40,058 nucleotides of DNA, taken from NCBI GenBank assembly GCA_025201705.1, contig MU616657.1, positions 1 to 40,058 of the forward strand, in the 5' to 3' direction. Position numbers and translations under genes: made by a program. Shown in pieces: positions 9,839 through 22,100 of this stretch. The notes under the pieces are model-generated. The model worked only from the letters and a program-made list of their open reading frames with translations. It ran no database searches and had not been told where the DNA came from. The first letter of the stretch is position 1; each line of letters starts with the position of its first letter. Source of the DNA: Dissophora ornata. Lineage: Eukaryota > Mortierellomycota > Mortierellomycetes > Mortierellales > Mortierellaceae.

Positions 9839-11553
9839 ATGACGGAAAGCAGAGCTTTCGCGACCATGGTCACCTCGCCCTCGCAAAAAGGCAGCTTGAC
9901 CTCGGCTCCTGCGACATCCAATCCATCTTTCCCCTTCTCTTCCTCATCCTCCTCGTCCTCCTCTCTTAGCTCACACTCGACGCTTAAACAACTGTGGTCA
10001 TATATCCCATTCCTCTCAGCATCACCATCATCACCCTCTTCACCCTTACCCTTGGGCAGATCGACGCACATCCGCTCCATATCAGACACCGCTAGCTCAC
10101 ATCCTTCCTGTTCTACGCGGACTTGTCTCTCCTACTGCTGCATAACCCCGGACTTGACAGCGCCTTGTCCACAATCAAGACCGACCCCGACATTCAACCT
10201 TCGGCCAAAGAATTACTTCTCCAAGCGTCAACGATTCATGTCAAGCAGTCCTCGGCAGTCCTCGGCGTCGTCTGCATCTCATTCGGAAAGCGGGAGCGAC
10301 AGGGATGAACAGAACGATTCGACAATCCAGCGTCATTTACACGTCCGCAGACGATCTTCACCCGACACAAACAGCACAGCTACCATAACCACCACCACCA
10401 CTACCACCACTACCACCGCATCTTTAGCTAAGTCAGGGCCTTTGACAGTTTCATCCGTGGAGGCAGCAATGACGATACCCGGTAACAAGACCCGACTGCC
10501 TGCACTTGGCTTAGTGGCGAACGGGCCGTACCTGTTTGTGTTCGATGTGGCGCTTTCGCTGCACTACCCCATCCGAGCCATGATCCTGTTTGTGCTCGGC
10601 TTTGTCTTTTCCATGGTCATTGATCACTTGCAGACCCAACACCAGCTCGTGGAATACCCTGACAACACTTCACACTTTTGGGACACAGCCTCGTGGCTTC
10701 CTCCAACGTGTGGAGTGTCAGCAGTCCTGATCGGCACCGTCTATCCGCTGGGAGACTATCTTTGGTGGGGCAAACCCGTTCGACGAAACGATCGGGACTG
10801 GTCCAGCGTGATGAGGTACAGTTGGAACTGTGTACTAAAATCGAACGGCTCATTAACGATTACTTTAAGACTGAAAAAAAAGTAAGATCATCTCTCTAAC
10901 GCATGATGCTCTCTTATTGCATTGTCACGATTAGATGTTTGGGCGGGTTCATTGGCGTCAATTATGCGGCTTCAAAATTGCCCTGGACAAGTAGTCTCCA
11001 GGTCTCCAGTACATTGGCGTTGATCTCGGTCGCGCTCTGGTTCCTCTTTGATCGGACATTCCATGGATTTGTGATCTCGCTGACGGTTGCGTCCATGGGA
11101 ACTATCGTCGCTTATTTCTTGGTCCTGAATGGCTGGTATAGGTATGTTTTGTTGTGTGCGGCAGCAGTTGGCCTAGCATGTCTCCTTTATTGCCCTTTTC
11201 TTCTTCTGACAATACACTCAACACGGTCCTTCAAAAATTGGAGTTTTTTGTTTCTGGTCATCGTTGGATGTTATATTGTTACTGTGGTTCCCGGAAGATT
11301 ACACAACGAAAACGTGGCGAATACTGCCACCGGACACGATTATTAACTGCTCTTTTTTATTTTTATTTTTGTATTATTTGCTCTGATTGACAGCTTTACA
11401 AGGGCTGATTTTTTTGGCGTCGGATCATGGATTCCCTGCATCCTATATTCGTCCTCGGTCTGCTTTGGAAGTATTGGCAGACAGTTGGACGTGGTGCCTG
11501 AGGCATGGTACCATTCGAATGGCACTGGCCATGTCCATCTCAAGTCAAAATAG
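9839..11553 (+). CDS. INSIG: INSIG family ER membrane protein
   Basis: INSIG proteins sit in the ER membrane and control sterol synthesis by binding Scap or HMG-CoA reductase. Three exons (9839-10815, 10935-11141, 11394-11553) encode 447 aa. Residues 1-230 are Ser/Thr/Pro-rich and predicted disordered (Ser run about 35-43, Thr-rich 180-195). The INSIG domain (about 240-425) is clear: WLPPTCGVSAVLIGTVYP, DWSSVMRCLGGFIGVN, the conserved FDR (Asp365), and SWIPCILY...GNIGRQL-like GSIGRQL at its end. Both introns are phase 2 and restore the family sequence exactly (SSVMR|CLGG, NGWY|S). The open frame extends upstream to an ATG at 9419, adding 140 basic residues; 9839 or 9866 (CGACCATGG context) look more plausible as starts, but the TATA position favours 9419. 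Family call very secure, N-terminus uncertain. Confidence 0.9.
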
Positions 11554-12020
11554 GCTGGCGGAAGCAAAAGGGGAGCCAATATAAGAAGACTGCCCAGGAA
11601 TGTAGCGGGCTAGCGACATTGATCGGTGGCGACAGAGATATCAAGAACAACAGCAACAACAACAAAAAACCTCGACTTGGCAGACACGCGCCACATCCAG
11701 CATGTACAAAGAGCGTGGCCAAGAAACAAAATGTACAATAGAGAACTCCATTTTATCTAATAACACTGAGCGATGGAAAGAACGAACGTGTTACATGCAG
11801 CCACTTTGCGTTGTGCATGATCCCTCGTAGAAATGCTATCCTATTCCCAGGCACCTCCACATCGACACGTGTGCAGAGGGCAGATGACGATAGATGATGT
11901 CTCTCCTATCTGACCCTTGACCCCTCTGCCCATTCTCCACAGACGGCGTTCATTTACTCATTCCATTATTCCATTGCTTCTTACTCCTTACTCATTCACT
12001 TCGCAATCGGCTCGTTGAAT
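11554..12020. other. INSIG 3' region and LITAF-like promoter
   Basis: No gene is visible. The first part contains an A/C-rich AACAACAGCAACAACAAC tract near 11645-11665, probably in the INSIG 3' UTR. The last 80 bp before the next ATG are pyrimidine-rich (repeated TTACTC/CATTC), typical of a leader or core promoter. No clear TATA was found. Confidence 0.5.
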
Positions 12021-12753
12021 ATGGCCAACAAGAAAGGAAGCTACAACCCTCTGCCAAACGAAGATCTTATCTCTCAACCCCCGCCTTACACGCCCTCTGA
12101 AGCAGGGCCCTCCTCTCCTAACCATGTCCCACAAACGCTAGTGCCCAGTTCTGGTGAAGGCGTCGGACTCTATCCAACGCTGCAATACGTCAACCAGACC
12201 TCACAACTACATCACCAATATCAGAATCAGAGCCAGTTTCAATACCTGCACCCAGGTTCCCTTCTTCTTCAGCAGCAGGAGTGTCTATCACAGGTGCCCG
12301 ATTTACCGCCGACCCATGCTCAAGAGACGTGTGTCGTGGGATCGCCTATCATCTTGATGCGAGCTCCTGGAGGGGTCAAGGACCTCAAAGCGAAGCCTGG
12401 CATGGTCGTATGTCAACACTGTCAATATTTGGTACTCACAGAGACTTCACCAGAAAATGGTACAGTAACGGGTTTGCGTGGGACTGAATTTTGTAATGGT
12501 CTCCATGTCCTACATGCTTGCGGATAGAATGTTTACCCAAGGAAACTTTTTTCTGTGTGCTAATTAATCAGGATCATGTACATACCTTGGAATATTGGCG
12601 TTGCTGTTGGTAACCTCTGGTGTATGCTGTCTGCTTCCATTGTGCATGACTTCCTGTAAAGACATCGTGCACTCGTGTCCGAACTGTCAGGAGGACATTG
12701 GACTGTACTCGCGCATTAAGAAGAGGACGTTTCCTGTCAGACGCGGTAGATAA
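12021..12753 (+). CDS. LITAF-like domain protein with PPPY motif
   Basis: Small protein of the LITAF/SIMPLE family, monotopic zinc-binding proteins on the cytosolic face of late endosomes and lysosomes. Two exons, 12021-12459 and 12572-12753 (phase 1 junction inside a Gly codon), give 206 aa. A CxxC knuckle (Cys131, Cys134: VCQHCQYLV) and a C-terminal HSCPNC (180-185) flank a hydrophobic Cys-rich segment (about 149-173), exactly the LITAF layout. The N-terminal 120 residues are Pro/Gln-rich and include PPPY (20-23), the WW-binding motif by which animal LITAF recruits NEDD4-type ubiquitin ligases. Without splicing, the frame would end at 12527 and lose the second half of the zinc site, so the intron is required. 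The ATG at 12021 is the first in frame. Fold call firm; fungal role not established. Confidence 0.85.
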
Positions 12754-13502
12754 TACTGTTACGTACAAGGACAGTTCATTGGTGGGCTTTCTCAGGAACA
12801 CCCAGAAAAAAAGAACCTTCGCATCTCATGATTATGAATCCAATTTTCAAAGCCGTCGCCGGTAATAAATAACACTTGACTCTTGCCGTCCACACTGTAT
12901 CGACACTCTTAATGGCCAGTTGGATGTCCCTTTAGGTGTTCTATAAAAGCGTAGCTCTGAACCACATGGCAGATGTTCTCATCCGAGCCATATTTTTTCA
13001 TAGTGGACAATGCTATATCGTTGTTTAATTATGGACAGGGCCGAGAAATAGTTGATGAAGAGACAAGGAGAGATAACAATGGAGCGAGGTCCTGAAGGTC
13101 GACGCGGTAATAAGCTGGCGATACGCCAAAGTATTCCGTTAAATCACGCATAAATCGAGCGGCCTGGCGATTTGTCAATGATTGTTCCGTGTTTCTGACA
13201 CTAGATTGCAAGAAAAACATGTTTCCACACGCGTGCAGGACGTTTGGTTCCTGACGCGAATGCCACCTCTTTACTGGAGCCCAGAGCCGGTCTGGTCGAT
13301 TTTCATAAAATAATCCTTGATCACCTCTTCACTTTGACCTTCGCCCATCATTCCATGGACTGCTTTTTGGTCGTCTCGGACAAGGTAGAGCGTTCCTCAG
13401 GATCACTGGGATCATGCACACCATCCAACAGCTCATCTCGCTTCTGCTTGGACAACGACACGGATAAGGACAAAGACAGCGCCTGGAGACATACACATCC
13501 AC
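12754..13502. other. Intergenic region upstream of the PC-esterase-like gene
   Basis: No conserved gene was found in 749 bp. A short ATG-initiated minus ORF (13029-13220, 63 aa) has no recognisable domain. A TATA-like site is at 12942-12949 on the plus strand, which would give the following gene a leader of roughly 530 nt containing several upstream ATGs (for example near 12967 and 13032). Confidence 0.5.
12942..12949 (+). promoter_or_regulatory. Putative TATA box
   Basis: TATAAAAG in plus orientation, 553 bp upstream of the ATG at 13503. It is the best TATA match between the LITAF-like stop and the next gene, but the distance implies a long leader or an unseen 5' intron. Confidence 0.4.
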
Positions 13503-16205
13503 ATGAGCATCTCCATCGACTCTCACGAGGGCGGACCAATTGAGGGCTTCTTTGGCAGCCAGGTCGAGCAGCGTGTTGGTCATCGCGACATCGATCATGA
13601 GGATGAGCTCGGACATGGGCGTCGGATCAGCGAAAGCTCCCGCTCCAGCTCTGACTCCAGGATGCTCGGCCAGTACCAACACAGACCGCTGGCGCCCTCG
13701 CCACGACCGACAAATAGGACTTGGCTGAGAATTCCATGGAAACCTTGGGGGAAAAGACCAAGCGGTCATAATAGCCGCCGTACTCAGCACAACCACCATC
13801 ATAACAGCCCCTGGTGGAGCCCAAGACTCCTTCGTCGATTTTCCCTCAAATTCATGTCCACAATAACCTCAACGACAGCCGCAGGAGACTCAGCTGCAGA
13901 TGCGATCCGGCACATTCAGGCATATATGTCGACCCTGATGACCACAGTGGTCAACAGCAAACGACGAAAGAGCTGGTTCCTTAGTCTGATCCTCATATCG
14001 CTCGTCCTCACCGTGTTATCGGGTGGATATCTCCTAAACAACCAAAAAGATGTCGGACCACCAGCGACATCGTTATTTGGAGACGATATTCCTCTTGATA
14101 CTGTGTCAGGTCCGAGGCGTGACCGGAATCGCGGCAAGAAGCCCCAACCACCAAAGAAAGCACCTGCGGGATCCACAGAAAAAGGGCAAATATCTACAGA
14201 CAAGGGGAAAGGCGCTCCCAAGGACACCGGGGTAGATCAAGGCTCCGATAGCAACGATGGATCAACAGACTCAGAAAAGCATGTTGGGCTAGAAGATAAA
14301 CATGACGAGACAGAAAACGACGAACAATCATCTCCTAATACTCCCGCAGCACCAGCAACGAGGATATGTAATCTTGGGGACGTCGCGACCGGCCAGTGGG
14401 TTATTTCAGAGGAGCAGGGTGAACTTCCCATATGGAGTATGGGTCAAGATTTGAGCTGGACAGGGTATGGCCACAATGGCTGTCGATCCAATATTTGGAA
14501 CGAACGTTACCTCCTAACGCCGTCGGTCACCGACAACTCCACTGCACGTTTGGGCTTGCTACAGAAAGACCGGGATTATGCATGGCATTTAAAGAAACTT
14601 CGCTGGCAGCTGGATCAGGAGCAAGATAGACAACAGCAGCGTCAAAAGCAGGGGCAACGGACTAAGGATGCTTGTCAACAGCCGGTGATGGATGTAGGAG
14701 ATTTTGTTGAGGTTCTGAAGAGGGCGCCACTGGTCATGATTGGCGACAAGTTTCTAGAACAGGAGTACCTTGCGATGGAATGCATGATTCTGGGAATGCA
14801 AGACCAGCTCTTGCATGACTCTCGGTCAAAAAAGGATGGAGCCATCGCCGATGACGATGTCACTGATTCATTGGATTACAGGATCGAATCCGAGGCACCG
14901 CCAATTGTTGAACTTAAAGTCGCACCTAGATCTGCGACGCCTTTAGCCACAGATTCAAATCCTTCTACAACCGCAGCATCAAGAAACCGACCGGCTGTCT
15001 ACAGAAAGGCCAAGCCAGGGCGGATGCGGCTCATCGATCGGCAGTCTAACCTGACGCTCATAACATTTATTCGTTCAGATGTTTTGTGGGACTCAGATAT
15101 GCTGGCTGGACAAATCGCGAAGCATGCATTGAAGTCCGCTGCAGAGCTATCGAACCTGGACGCAGGTGGCCTCCATCCAGACTGCAAACTCGTAGGCACT
15201 GTCTTGATGTGTGAGCCAGCGCACATTGACGTTCACAGAAGCGAATCCAAGGCCACCAGGGTATTGAAGCAAGCAGCATCACATTGGTGGCAATGGTGGA
15301 TCGGATCGAAGGGAGATGGCGCCGAGAATCCGGTAGAGAATATGGAGAGAGGCGAAGACTCTGATTCTGACATGTCATTTGGATCGGATTTGGACCGCGA
15401 CATTATTAACCTGGAGTGGGTGCAACGTCTCGAAGAAATCGTTCATGACTCGGCTGAGCACCGCCAAAATGCTTCAAAGCGACAAGGTTCGACTGAAGGT
15501 GATGCGGAGCGCAAGCCTGTGGTGGTAATCAGCAGCGGACACTTTTGGGAGTACGACCCTCGGGACGCCGTCAGTCGTGTGCAGCAGAGGAGCAATAAGA
15601 AGCTGACTAAGGCTGAACAGGATCAGATCAGAGAGAGCCAAGACAAGCGGAGGAAGTTGTTGAGGCAGAGATACACGATGATGATGTCGAACATGCTGGA
15701 CTACATCAAAGCGACCTATCCAGATCTTAGGGTCGTGGTCCAGACTAGTGTTCGACGTAGCGCCTGCAAGCTAGGTCCGATCGATGCTGCAGAGATAGCA
15801 TTGAGGGATGCGAAAGACCAAGAGGCAGCTCTTTTGAACGCGCTGACAAAGGTAAGATGGAATTCTGATATTGCTCTAACGACTAATGAGTATTGTGATG
15901 CAGGGTTTTGACAATCGATGCACCTTGCATGTTAGACTGTGGTTGCGAGGATGCAGGATCCTTTGTACGCATTCCTGGACACGACATTTTTGCGAGTGTT
16001 CAAGGATCCTGATGCCAACTTACGCCACTGCGACAGTTTTGTGATGCCAGGTACGCCGCTCTTGTGCCATTATGAACTACACTGTGCCTTTTACTCACAT
16101 TGCTGCAACTGACGCATGCTTCCCAATGGATGTTCTCCCTTGCTAGGACCGTTGGATATACTTGTGCATCACCTGTATGGGGAGCTCTATAGATTGGATT
16201 TGTAA
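13503..16205 (+). CDS. Membrane-anchored PC-esterase/TBL-like (SGNH fold) protein, apparently catalytically impaired
   Basis: Three exons, 13503-15851, 15936-16050, 16147-16205, giving 840 aa. One TM segment (about 157-177) after a basic N-tail makes it a probable type II Golgi protein. A disordered Lys/Asp-rich stalk (180-285) leads to a block resembling the start of plant TBL/PMR5 domains (CNLGDVATGQWV at 289-300; TGYGHNGCRSN...W about 320-332). Then come a GDS-like motif (VMIGDKFLEQEYLAMECM, 411-428), a GHWW-like segment (VVVISSGHFWEYDP, near 690) and an LPG-like end (FVMPGPLD, 818-825). TBL and Cas1 members O-acetylate polysaccharides using Ser of GDS and the DxxH pair. Here Ser is Lys416 and DxxH is not evident (HCDS, 814-817). 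Splices in phases 0 and 1 preserve the C-terminal match. Family call is by motif order and fairly confident; function is open. Confidence 0.7.
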
Positions 16206-16921
16206 CTTATACACTTAGACTGATATCACTTATAAACACTAATAACGTCGACGCGACAATACAACGAGTTGGGGGTGCTGTCAACAAAAGTCTGTATGCA
16301 ATGCTTATGCCATGGAAGGAATCTCCATTCGGTTCATTCCATTGACATTAACGGATCAGGGTCTATTTATCTATCCTCGGGGCTCTACTATGAGGACGGT
16401 AATGATCACGGCGGTCTCGTCAGCAAGGTCGAGAAAAGGGGGTCAAGGCAAGGTGCACAAAAGACAGGGGATCCATGTTGGTCACACCAATATTGCTTGT
16501 GCTTGTGTGTCGACAGCATATTGCGTGAGGTTCACCTGACGCCGTCGTAGTGCGCTGTGCCCCTTTTTCTTTTTTCGTTCCTGTCGAATTCGACTCGCGG
16601 GCCATCCATATCATTCATGGCAGGAGGACAGACAGGGAGGGGCATTCCTATTCCACACTTCTTTTCCTCTCCTTTTCGCCCGTTGCTCACCTCATGAATG
16701 CTTCTCTCTATCCCTCGAACGTCCTCTAACATTGGCCTCCGCATCCAAAACAATAACGTTCTCTCTCTCTCTTTCTTTCTCCTTCTCTTGACCTCAACCT
16801 CTTTCTCGAAAAAAGTGAGGGACGCCAGTGGATAGTCAACCTACCGGGGATCAACCATCATCGCTCACTAAACCAAGATTGACGCCTGAATACTTGAGGT
16901 GAGGCACGCCAGAGACGAACG
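16206..16921. other. Intergenic region upstream of the four-TM/IML2 gene
   Basis: No gene is supported in 716 bp. The proximal promoter carries a CT-rich tract (16760-16795, CTCTCTCTCTCTTTCTTTCTCC), common in fungal promoters and leaders. No canonical TATA is visible. Short ORFs at 16269-16550 and 16532-16753 have no recognisable content. Confidence 0.5.
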
Positions 16922-19042
16922 ATGACGGCCAATGGAACGACTCCCCCGTCTAGCTCTGATTCCACTCGAGCTAGCGCCCGACAGCAGCAGCCATTTTTAC
17001 AGCAACACCAGCCATTCCCTTCGTCCACCTCCTCGTTTTCTATCCGACATTCGACCTACACCTCCAGTCTCCTCGGACCCAATGACTCGACGCGCATATC
17101 CGCCCTACAGGGGACGAGTGACGGCTCCAGTCAGTACAATGGTCGAGCCTCAAACTTTGAACGCCGAGTCCCACCTCGATTTTACAGTCTAGTGGACCCT
17201 TCAGCTGCTGGGACATCTTCATCCTACGGAGCTGGGACACAGAGTGGCAATGGAACAGCGAGAATCGGGAGAGGATTGATCCGGCCTAGAGCCACGACTG
17301 TACACGAGGCGGCGGCTCTTCTTCAGGATTCGTCTTCAGATCTCAATTCGCTCTACACAGTCGACAACACGACTCCCTCTGCTGCAGACCCCGACGATTC
17401 TGGGGATGACGGTGTCTCCTACTTTGGGTCTGCAGGACAGGATTATCTGTTGAAGCAGAAGCGGGCTCGGAGGTCAATGATGATTTGCTGGCTGGATTTG
17501 ATCGCACTGATCGTGTTTACGATTGCCACTGGCTTGCATACATCAGGGACGGGCGGTGAGGGGCGAGCATGGGATTGGGGACGGATAGCTTGGTCATTGA
17601 CTACCATGGCTGTGGTGCGCATCCTGGTGATGACTTTTACAGCTCGATATGTAGATGGGAACTACAATGCTGCTGTCATCTTTGTCTGCGTGGTATGTAT
17701 ATTTAAGGCGATGGACACCAAGCAAGTATTTCGACTACGGAGTCATAGCATTAACAACTCACTCCTTTTCCTGTAATGGTCATAGTCGATCACCTTGGTC
17801 ATAATGTTCGAAGTTAATATGATTATACAACAGCGTATCGAGCTCTCAGCCTTGACGGTCGCTCAATACTGCGTGTCAGTGATCTTGACCCAGCTTCACT
17901 GGATCTCTTACTCCACGCACACACCAATGTCTGCCGCTCTTGAATATGCATATGATCCCCTTTTGAGTGAGGGCATAACATTTTCCCGAGAGTCCCGATA
18001 CATTGGAGCGTTCCCCAGTGGTCGAGTATCGACCTTGCGCCACGGAACATCATATGGGACACTGAATAGTTCGCGGTTCGATGCAGTCCTGGAACAAGAC
18101 GAGGAGCTCGAAGATGATCAGGACATGTTTATCAAAGTCGACTTTGATCGCAAGGCAACTTCCCGGCGCGGCCGTGCTCAGTCCTCTGGTTTGGTTGGCG
18201 GGGATGATGAATATAGCAGCGCGGATGGCGCTGGAAACCATAGTGACGATAGTGATGATGGTAAGGAAGATGAGGATGAGGACCAAGATATGGCTACGCT
18301 GCTGGCACTCCAAGACGCGAGGAGACAGCAAGTATATATATCACCTACGGCCTCACCGTCGGTCATACCTGCACGGTCCTTTCTCTCGCCGCAAGCAATT
18401 TCTAGCGACTCTGGCAATCTCAATCGGACGCCTCTTTCATTGACCTTCCAAGGAAATACAACTTCTTATGACATGCGGCTGGCAGCTGGCGCCTCAGGCG
18501 CTTCTGCTTTTTCTGGAGGATTGACAATCGGTTATACACCCAGGAAACGATCTTTGCGTTCTAATATGGATCCCAACGGCACAGGTAGAAGAACTTGGAC
18601 TGGCGGTCACAATATCATCTATTCGGGTATCTTTGTAGAAGACTCTGATGAAGAAATGGATCAGGGTCAAGGAGCTGGAGGCGACTCTGATATAATGCAA
18701 GATGATGATGAAAGCGGGAAAGGCGCTCTAAGTGAGCACATAGAGTTTGACGATACCATTAAGGCGGAATATGATGACTCCAAGGTAGACCAGTCGTCGA
18801 ATGACCAACTGCCCAGCGGGGAGATACTCAACAATGGGCAGTCGACTCTGGATCCCCAGGCTTCTGTGGATGGTGTGACCCATCCGAAAACACCGACGCA
18901 CCTTGACGATATCACGGAGGCTGTGGATGATCCTACAATTCATAGGCTACATCCTCACTTTCGAGAATCTACTGCGGACAGCGAGAGATTGGGTGCAGCT
19001 ATCGATGCCCCAGAACAAGGTAAGGTGTTCTACTATATTTAG
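16922..19042 (+). CDS. Four-TM module with acidic disordered tail (probable N-terminal part of the IML2 fusion)
   Basis: Exon 1 (16922-17692) and exon 2 (from 17786) join in phase 0. Residues 1-180 are Ser/Gln/Thr-rich. Four hydrophobic segments follow at about 186-206, 222-242, 250-271 and 276-297, then an acidic, disordered tail with an Asp/Glu run around genomic 18235-18295. I do not recognise the family. Two endings are possible. Unspliced, the frame stops at 19042 (675 aa). Alternatively the donor GTAAGG at 19020 joins the acceptor before 19117 (97-nt intron, phase 1) and continues directly into the next 2.8-kb open frame. The second is preferred, because only 31 bp separate this stop from the next ATG (19074), leaving no room for a separate promoter. 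In that case residues 1-668 here are the N-terminus of a 2,708-aa protein. Confidence 0.7.
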
Positions 19043-19116
19043 ACGCAGTACTTAATTCAAATATGCGGCTCATATGTTAATGCTGCGACACATTGTCATC
19101 GATCATGGCGATCTAG

Positions 19117-22100
19117 AATCGAGTGGCGAAACGGCGCCAGAGGGACTCCAACATCATGTTCATGGACTATCTACTCTCAGATTTCATGTCTCGTCGCACA
19201 AAGACATCACTGCTGTCATGTGTGAAGAAGACAACTGTTCAGAACATCAATTCCAGGAAGGTCCTGCCGCTGAATTGGAGAATGCCATCGGGGAGAGATT
19301 TACTGGTGGAAACATTGTGCAGCTGGATATTAAAGAGGACTCGACTTCTGCAGTGGAGATAATAGGCGATGGAATCAACAACTTTGAGGATTCTTCTTTG
19401 CCTAGCACCATACGCGATATGCCTCATCCGCGCATCAGAGACTCGAACGGGACTAGAGTAGGAACCTCCAGACCGATTACAACAGTAGAGGGGGACGGAC
19501 TTGCGGAATCGGACATGGAAGACCACGGCTCAAGAGAGGTCCACCTACGAGAGCGGATTGAGAGGACAAGGCTCGAGCTGGAGATGGACGGTACACTAGA
19601 TATGTCGCTCCTAGGCTCACCGCCTGGGGAACATGATCGTCTGGATACTAGCATCGTTTTTGACGATGAGCAGGGAGAAGGGGAAACAGAGTACCGAAGA
19701 ATCCATCTCCGTGAAAGGATCGAGCGGATCACAGTGGGAGAAGAAGGCGGAATCCGTGGTAACATAACCCAAGACCCTACTGCGACTGCACGTCCTGGCC
19801 ATAAGCATCCATCAGGTACCGTCGGCGGCGGCGTCATCGTTGTGGATGACCCATCAACATCCCCGGTTCCAGAGCAATGGGTGCAGATCCAGGATGCTGA
19901 CCGACCGACAGGAGTGATCACTTGGGGCATCGTGGACGATATCCCTCAGTCTCTTCAAGAAGGAATCTACCTAGAGCCTGCTCCTGAGCCTAGAGTGTAT
20001 ATCCCTCCGCAACGTACAGCGATTGTCGATCCTCCGCAACCAAGATTGATCACAGTCGCGCCTCCACCAGAGCCTCTGATTGCGATAGATCGCCAACCAA
20101 GACAGATCGTGGTCCCTCGACCCACTATTCAACCGGAACCTGTGCCGCGACCGGTGCTGCAGCCTCAACCGCAGCCTCGTATGATCGTCCAGCCTCAACC
20201 CCAACCTTTGTTATATACACTTCCTCCGCGTCCCGTCATAGTACCTCCACAACTGGCCTTACCACCAGCACCCATTGCTCAACCCTCCAATCCAATTTAT
20301 ATTGCACCTCCACAACCGACAGCCGTAATTCAACCTCAACCCCAACTTGTTGTACCAACCGCAACCACAGTAATACCCCAGTCAATTATGGCCCCTGCGC
20401 AGCCTCTTTTGCAGCCTGAGTATGGCACATATGAGACTATCGTTCCAGGAGTGCCGGGAGGTGCGGCAAGGCTGCAAGGCGGAGCAGTCCCACTGAATCG
20501 AGGTTACTCTGCTGCCTCTATCTACGACAATCGGTCCATCGTTTCTATCTATGACGACGATGTCCGCTCTGCAGCGTCGGTCTACAATGATCGCACCATT
20601 GTGTCCATTAACGAGCTTGAGGGCGAACCGGCTATGGTGCCTATTGGAGGTCCAATAGAGTGTCCGCCCTGGATGAGGGGACAACCTCTTCCTGCAATGA
20701 CCTATGGACGTCACCTAGCATCCGCAGCCCATATGCCAAGTCATACCGAGACGCTAAACAGACATTTAGCACCCTCCGAGGACATGAGTATGGATCGGGA
20801 CCTGGATATGTATGTGCATAGTAGCGATCGAGCGACGGGAATGACGAGTCCGAAATACGAGCCCCATGATAACCGAAGCGAGTTCTCGGATAGCACTATC
20901 ATTGAGAATCGACATGAGGCTCGTCGGATCCTACAGGCCCGAGAGAGATATCAAAATCGCACAGAAGACATGGAAATGGACTCTCGTGTCCCTGTAACTT
21001 CCCGACACGAAGCATTCCCATCCGATTCTGCCAACACAGAGCTCTCTTATCAGAAAGTGGCGCTGCAAGATAGGCCGGCGCAACTACAGGAGCTAGCCAT
21101 CGAAACTTATTTCGATACGACAAAGTCCCAATTGAAGGTTAGGGAACAGCAGGGTCAGTTGCTCTCAGAGATGGCTCTGCAGCTAAAGAAGAGACAACAG
21201 CAGATACAAGAAAAGGAGCAACAGCAACAGCAATCGCAGCACGTTCAAAGAGAGCAGATGCGGGATCAAGAGGTGCCACAACAGCGGCAGTACCTCCCAT
21301 CACCTCCACCATCAAGCCGTGCAGTGACTGAACCGCTGACTTCGCCAGTTTCGCCTGTATCATCTCTCTCCCAATCACTTCAACAACAACAATCGCCTCC
21401 TACTCTCAATATCCCCAGGCCACCTCTAAGCCCCCCGCCAGTGCGACTCTTGGCGAACAGAGGGGTCGCTTCGCCCTTTGCACCAGCAGGAGCTATACCC
21501 ATGCCGCGATCTCTACGTCAGCAGCAACGGGCTCGGAATAGTAAAGAGGAACCGTACGCACGAGTTTACGAGGACGACAAGAACACGGAGCCTATCCTAT
21601 CCACGTCATCCCAAAATGCCGAGAACATTATGTTGCAGGCAAGGCACCAGAAACCGACCAATCAAGTCTCTGATTTTGTCTCTATCACCATCGAAGGAAA
21701 CCTTGGGGCACTACATTCAGGAGTACAAGGAAAGCCACCTTTGCCGGATGGAGCTTTGAGGACAGAAGCATCCCATGGAATGGTAACTGCGAGGAAGACT
21801 CGAAAGAGGCAGCATATTCCACCGATGAGTCGCCACCACTTGCATCCAGCATTGTTACAGGAAGGTGTTACGGCATGCTGGAATAATGAGTTCGGGGCTG
21901 CGTTAGAGACGTTTAAGGAGCATGCAGCGACCTATCCTAGGTGGAGTCTTGCAGCGGCAGAGGTATGATCAATTGTTATTTGCTATCAGTAAATACATTA
22001 TTACTCTAATGTTACTTATGAATTGATGTATTTCACTTGCGTAGGTTCATATCGTGCGAGAGTTGATCAGTGGTCAACTTTCGGAGGCTGATTCAGAGCT

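Noticed and set aside
13029..13220. 63-codon ATG-initiated minus ORF (contains RFMRDLTEYFGVSPAYYRVDLQ)
   Set aside because: The segment looks protein-like, but it is short, stands alone, matches no family I know and overlaps the probable leader of the next gene; too weak to call.
19020..19116. Gene boundary between a four-TM protein (stop at 19042) and a separate IML2 gene (ATG at 19074)
   Set aside because: Only 31 bp would separate stop and start, and a phase-correct 97-nt intron joins the frames; kept as an alternative, not the preferred model.
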